A stretch of DNA of 64,000 nt from assembly GCF_032681285.1 (NCBI RefSeq), contig NZ_CP136336.1, positions 248,001-312,000 on the forward strand, read 5' to 3'. How positions within the stretch are numbered: position 1 is the first letter of the stretch; each line of letters opens with the position of its first letter. The translations under genes were made by a program, and so were the position numbers. Positions 61,383-64,000 of the stretch are shown here, piece after piece. The notes below the pieces were generated by a model. The model had not been told where the DNA came from and did not search any database. It saw only the letters and a program-made list of their open reading frames with translations. The DNA is from Piscinibacter gummiphilus. GTDB lineage: Bacteria; Pseudomonadota; Gammaproteobacteria; Burkholderiales; Burkholderiaceae_C.

Positions 61383-62711
61383 ATGATCACCTCCCACCTC
61401 CTCAAGGCGCTGCGCAGCGCTGCCGTCTGCACCGGCGCCCTCGCCCTGCTCGGCGCGGCCGGCCTGGCCCAGGCTCAGCTCGCCACCGGCAAGCCCAAGT
61501 TCCTCGGCAACATCATCGCGGGCAGCGTGCCCTCGAACTTCAGTGCCTACTGGAACCAGGTCACGCCCGAGAACGCCGGCAAGTGGGGCTCGGTGGAGGC
61601 CACGCGCAACCAGATGAACTGGGGCCCGCTCGACACCGCCTACAACTACGCACGCTCCAACGGCTTCCCGTTCAAGCAGCACACCTTCGTGTGGGGCGCG
61701 CAGGAGCCGGGGTGGATCGGCTCGGTCAGCGCCTCCCAGCAGGCCTATGAGGTGGAAGAGTTCATGCGCCTGTACTGCGCGCGCTATCCGCAGACGCAGT
61801 ACATCGACGTCGTCAACGAGCCCATCAGCCAGCCCGCCAGCTACCGCAACGCCCTCGGCGGCTCGGGCTCCACCGGCTGGGACTGGATCGTCTGGTCGTT
61901 CCAGAAGGCCCGCCAGCACTGCCCCACCGCGAAGCTGCTGATCAACGAGTACGGGATCATCAACGACGCCACCAAGCTCAACCGCTACAAGGGCATCGTC
62001 AACATCCTGAAGGCGCGCGGGCTGGTCGACGGCGTGGGCATCCAGGCGCACCACTTCAGCATGGACAACCTGAGCGCCGCCACGATGAAGGCCAACCTCG
62101 ACTCGCTGGCGCAGACGGGCGTGCCCATCTTCGTCTCGGAGCTCGACATGACCGGCGACGACTCGACCCAGCTCGCGCGTTACCAGCGCCTCTTCCCCGG
62201 CCTGTGGACGCACCCCGGCGTGGCCCACGTGACGCTCTGGGGCTACATCGAAGGCCAGACCTGGGTCAACAACACCCACCTCGTGCGCCGCGACGGCAGC
62301 GAGCGCCCGGCGATGGCCTGGCTCAAGAACTACGTGCGCACCACCACCATCGGCGGGGGCGGCAGTGGCGGCACCAGCAAGAACATCGTCGTGCGCGCTC
62401 GCGGCACCACGGGCCAGGAAAGCGTGACGCTGCGCATCGGCGGCACGGCGGTGCGCACCTGGACGCTGAGCACCACGATGACCAACTACACGATCACCAC
62501 CACGCTGTCGGGCGGCTCGACCGTGGAGTTCACCAACGACGCGACCGGCCGCGACGTGCAGGTCGACTACCTCAGCGTCAACGGCAGCGTGCGCCAGGCA
62601 GAAGCCCAGAGCTACAACACCGGCGTCTACCAGAACGGCGCCTGCGGCGGCGGCAATGGCTTGAGCGAGTGGCTGCACTGCAACGGCGCCATCGGCTTCG
62701 GCGACCTGTGA
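61383..62711 (+). CDS. GH10 endo-1,4-beta-xylanase with C-terminal CBM60
   Basis: 442 residues. Signal peptide ends near LAQAQ. The GH10 catalytic barrel (~33-335) has acid/base Glu146 in DVVNEPIS and nucleophile Glu253 in FVSELDMTG. A Gly/Ser linker (GGGGSGGTS) leads to a C-terminal calcium-dependent xylan-binding module of the CBM60 type (~345-442, SKNIVVRARGTTGQESVTLRIGG). Secreted endo-xylanase. AAAGGAA precedes the ATG. The arabinofuranosidase starts 26 bases downstream, so the two act together on arabinoxylan. Confidence 0.93.
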   Translation: MITSHLLKALRSAAVCTGALALLGAAGLAQAQLATGKPKFLGNIIAGSVPSNFSAYWNQVTPENAGKWGSVEATRNQMNWGPLDTAYNYARSNGFPFKQHTFVWGAQEPGWIGSVSASQQAYEVEEFMRLYCARYPQTQYIDVVNEPISQPASYRNALGGSGSTGWDWIVWSFQKARQHCPTAKLLINEYGIINDATKLNRYKGIVNILKARGLVDGVGIQAHHFSMDNLSAATMKANLDSLAQTGVPIFVSELDMTGDDSTQLARYQRLFPGLWTHPGVAHVTLWGYIEGQTWVNNTHLVRRDGSERPAMAWLKNYVRTTTIGGGGSGGTSKNIVVRARGTTGQESVTLRIGGTAVRTWTLSTTMTNYTITTTLSGGSTVEFTNDATGRDVQVDYLSVNGSVRQAEAQSYNTGVYQNGACGGGNGLSEWLHCNGAIGFGDL

Positions 62712-62737
62712 ACCCGCCGGCTGCGAAAGGACACCCG

Positions 62738-64000
62738 ATGAACCTCATCACCACCCGCGCGCGCCGCACGATCTCGGCGCTCGTCTTCGCGGCTGGCGCG
62801 GCGTTGCTGCTGGGCCCCCGCTCGGCCGATGCCGCCATCACCATCGACACCAACGCCTGGTACGTGCTCGTCAACGCCAACAGCGGCAAGGCGCTCGACC
62901 TCTACAACTGGGTCACCGCCGACGGCGCCGAATTCCGCCAGTGGACGCGCGCCGACGGCAACAACCAGCAGTTCCAGTTCGTGAGCTCCGGCAACGGCTA
63001 CTACCGGCTTCGCAACCGCCACTCCGGCAAGGTGGTGGGCGTGGCCGGCGCGTCGACGGCCAACGGCGCGGCCATCAACCAGTACACCGACCAGAACGCC
63101 GCCAGCCAGCAGTTCCGCCTGGCCGGCAGCGACAACAGCGCGGTGCGCTTCGTCAACGCCAATTCGGGCAAGGCGCTCGACGTGGTCGGTGGGTCCACCG
63201 CCGACGGTGGCGACATCCAGCAGTACACCGACTGGGCGGGCAGCAACCAGACCTGGGCGCTGGTGCCCGTCACCACGACCACGCCGCCACCCACCGGCGG
63301 CGTGAAGCTGCCGACGAGCTTCCGCTGGACGTCGAGCGCGGCGCTCATGGTGGCCAAGCCCTCGTCGCAGTACCCCGAGGTAGCGATCAAGGACCCGACC
63401 GTCGTCTACTACGGTGGCCGCTGGCATGTGTTCTCCACGCAGGCCAAGGGCAACGGCTGGGGGCTCGAATACCGCTCGTTCACCGACTGGTCGAACGCCG
63501 GCTCGGCCAACCCATATTTCCTCGACTCCACCGCCATCGGTGCGGGCTACCGCGCAGCGCCCTTCGTGTTCTATCACTCACCGTCTCGGCTCTGGTACCT
63601 CGTGTTCCAGAACGGCAACGCCGCCTACTCCACCAACCCCGACATCAACAACCCGGGCGGCTGGAGCGCGGTCAAGACCTTCTACAGCAGCGTGCCGAGC
63701 AACATCCAGGCTGACATTCGCGCCGGGGCCAACTGGCTCGATTTCGCGGTGGCTTGCGACACGGTCAACTGCCACCTCTTCTCGGCGGGCGACAACGGCA
63801 AGATCTACCGCTCGCAGACGACGCTGGCGAACTTCCCCAACGGCTTCGGCAGCACGGTGGTCACCTTGCAGGACTCGAACCGCAACAACCTCTTCGAGGC
63901 GCCGCAGGTCTACAAAGTGCGCGAGACGGGGCAGTACCTGATGATCGTCGAGGCCATCGGCAGCAGCGGGCGCTACTTCCGCTCGTTCACCTCACCGAGC
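62738..64000 (+). CDS. GH62 alpha-L-arabinofuranosidase with RICIN domain, cut by window end
   Basis: 421 residues in the window, no stop yet; the 3' end is missing. Signal peptide to about residue 32 (ALLLGPRSADA). A RICIN-type carbohydrate-binding trefoil (~37-178; NSGKALDLY, RHSGKVVGV, NSGKALDVV), a Thr/Pro linker, then GH62 (~190 on; FRWTSSAALMVAKPSS). Catalytic residues are visible: Asp219 in IKDPTVVYY, Asp335 in WLDFAV and Glu387 in LFEAPQVYK. It removes arabinose branches from arabinoxylan. AAAGG lies before the ATG. Probable operon with the GH10 xylanase. Confidence 0.92.
   Translation, partial: MNLITTRARRTISALVFAAGAALLLGPRSADAAITIDTNAWYVLVNANSGKALDLYNWVTADGAEFRQWTRADGNNQQFQFVSSGNGYYRLRNRHSGKVVGVAGASTANGAAINQYTDQNAASQQFRLAGSDNSAVRFVNANSGKALDVVGGSTADGGDIQQYTDWAGSNQTWALVPVTTTTPPPTGGVKLPTSFRWTSSAALMVAKPSSQYPEVAIKDPTVVYYGGRWHVFSTQAKGNGWGLEYRSFTDWSNAGSANPYFLDSTAIGAGYRAAPFVFYHSPSRLWYLVFQNGNAAYSTNPDINNPGGWSAVKTFYSSVPSNIQADIRAGANWLDFAVACDTVNCHLFSAGDNGKIYRSQTTLANFPNGFGSTVVTLQDSNRNNLFEAPQVYKVRETGQYLMIVEAIGSSGRYFRSFTSPS

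Overview
The window is GC-rich proteobacterial DNA with almost wall-to-wall genes, short intergenic gaps and many 1- to 4-base stop/start overlaps. Gene content (metXW pair, urtABCDE plus formamidase, Gram-negative porin, DUF2189, PQQ alcohol dehydrogenase, Sox genes, type Vd patatin autotransporter) and protein sequence style point to a betaproteobacterium of the order Burkholderiales, probably from the Rubrivivax/Leptothrix/Rhizobacter neighbourhood. That placement is inference from recognition, not from a search. I see no rRNA, tRNA, insertion sequence, prophage, CRISPR array or origin.

Layout. 67-2815 (minus): methionine pair metX-metW behind a terminator-like leader, and a membrane-anchored ClpP-fold protein. 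2850-13987: a nitrogen block. On the minus strand lie a GTG-started LuxR response regulator and a large fusion of an NCS1 nucleobase-type transporter, a cysteine cluster, a histidine kinase and a receiver. Divergent from them on the plus strand lie urtABCDE, formamidase fmdA and fmdB. Together they look like uptake, hydrolysis and sensing of urea or short amides. 13988-23385: mixed household genes (acyl hydrolases, an FG-GAP lipoprotein, an ABC exporter, a TerB protein, a thioesterase, a phosphatase, a cupin).

23428-29717 is a redox island. A flavocytochrome-c-type sulfide dehydrogenase flavoprotein and its cytochrome are divergent from a molybdenum hydroxylase pair (isoquinoline 1-oxidoreductase type), which is translationally coupled to soxX and followed by soxY, soxZ and soxA. 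soxB is absent, and SoxY has an altered carrier arm. 29734-31830: small enzymes (VOC, thioesterase, DinB, GST). 31861-41098: signalling and housekeeping, including a GGDEF/degenerate-EAL protein, a PAS histidine kinase overlapping a SNF2 helicase, DUF2189 and another membrane protein, and an Lrp regulator.

41151-46740: a type Vd patatin autotransporter, a GAF protein, an SDR oxidoreductase and proteins of unknown function. 46750-50749: a second molybdenum hydroxylase pair divergent from a porin. 50764-57367: esterase, M14 carboxypeptidase, a SnoaL/MerR operon with a palindromic promoter, class II amidotransferase and an FAD reductase. 57586-64000: periplasmic sugar and alcohol oxidation (PQQ quinohemoprotein dehydrogenase, PQQ-type aldose dehydrogenase) and arabinoxylan degradation (GH10-CBM60 xylanase followed by a RICIN-GH62 arabinofuranosidase cut by the window edge).

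The two best candidates for an underdescribed system are the NCS1-kinase fusion next to the urea/amide genes and the soxB-less Sox/molybdenum-hydroxylase island.
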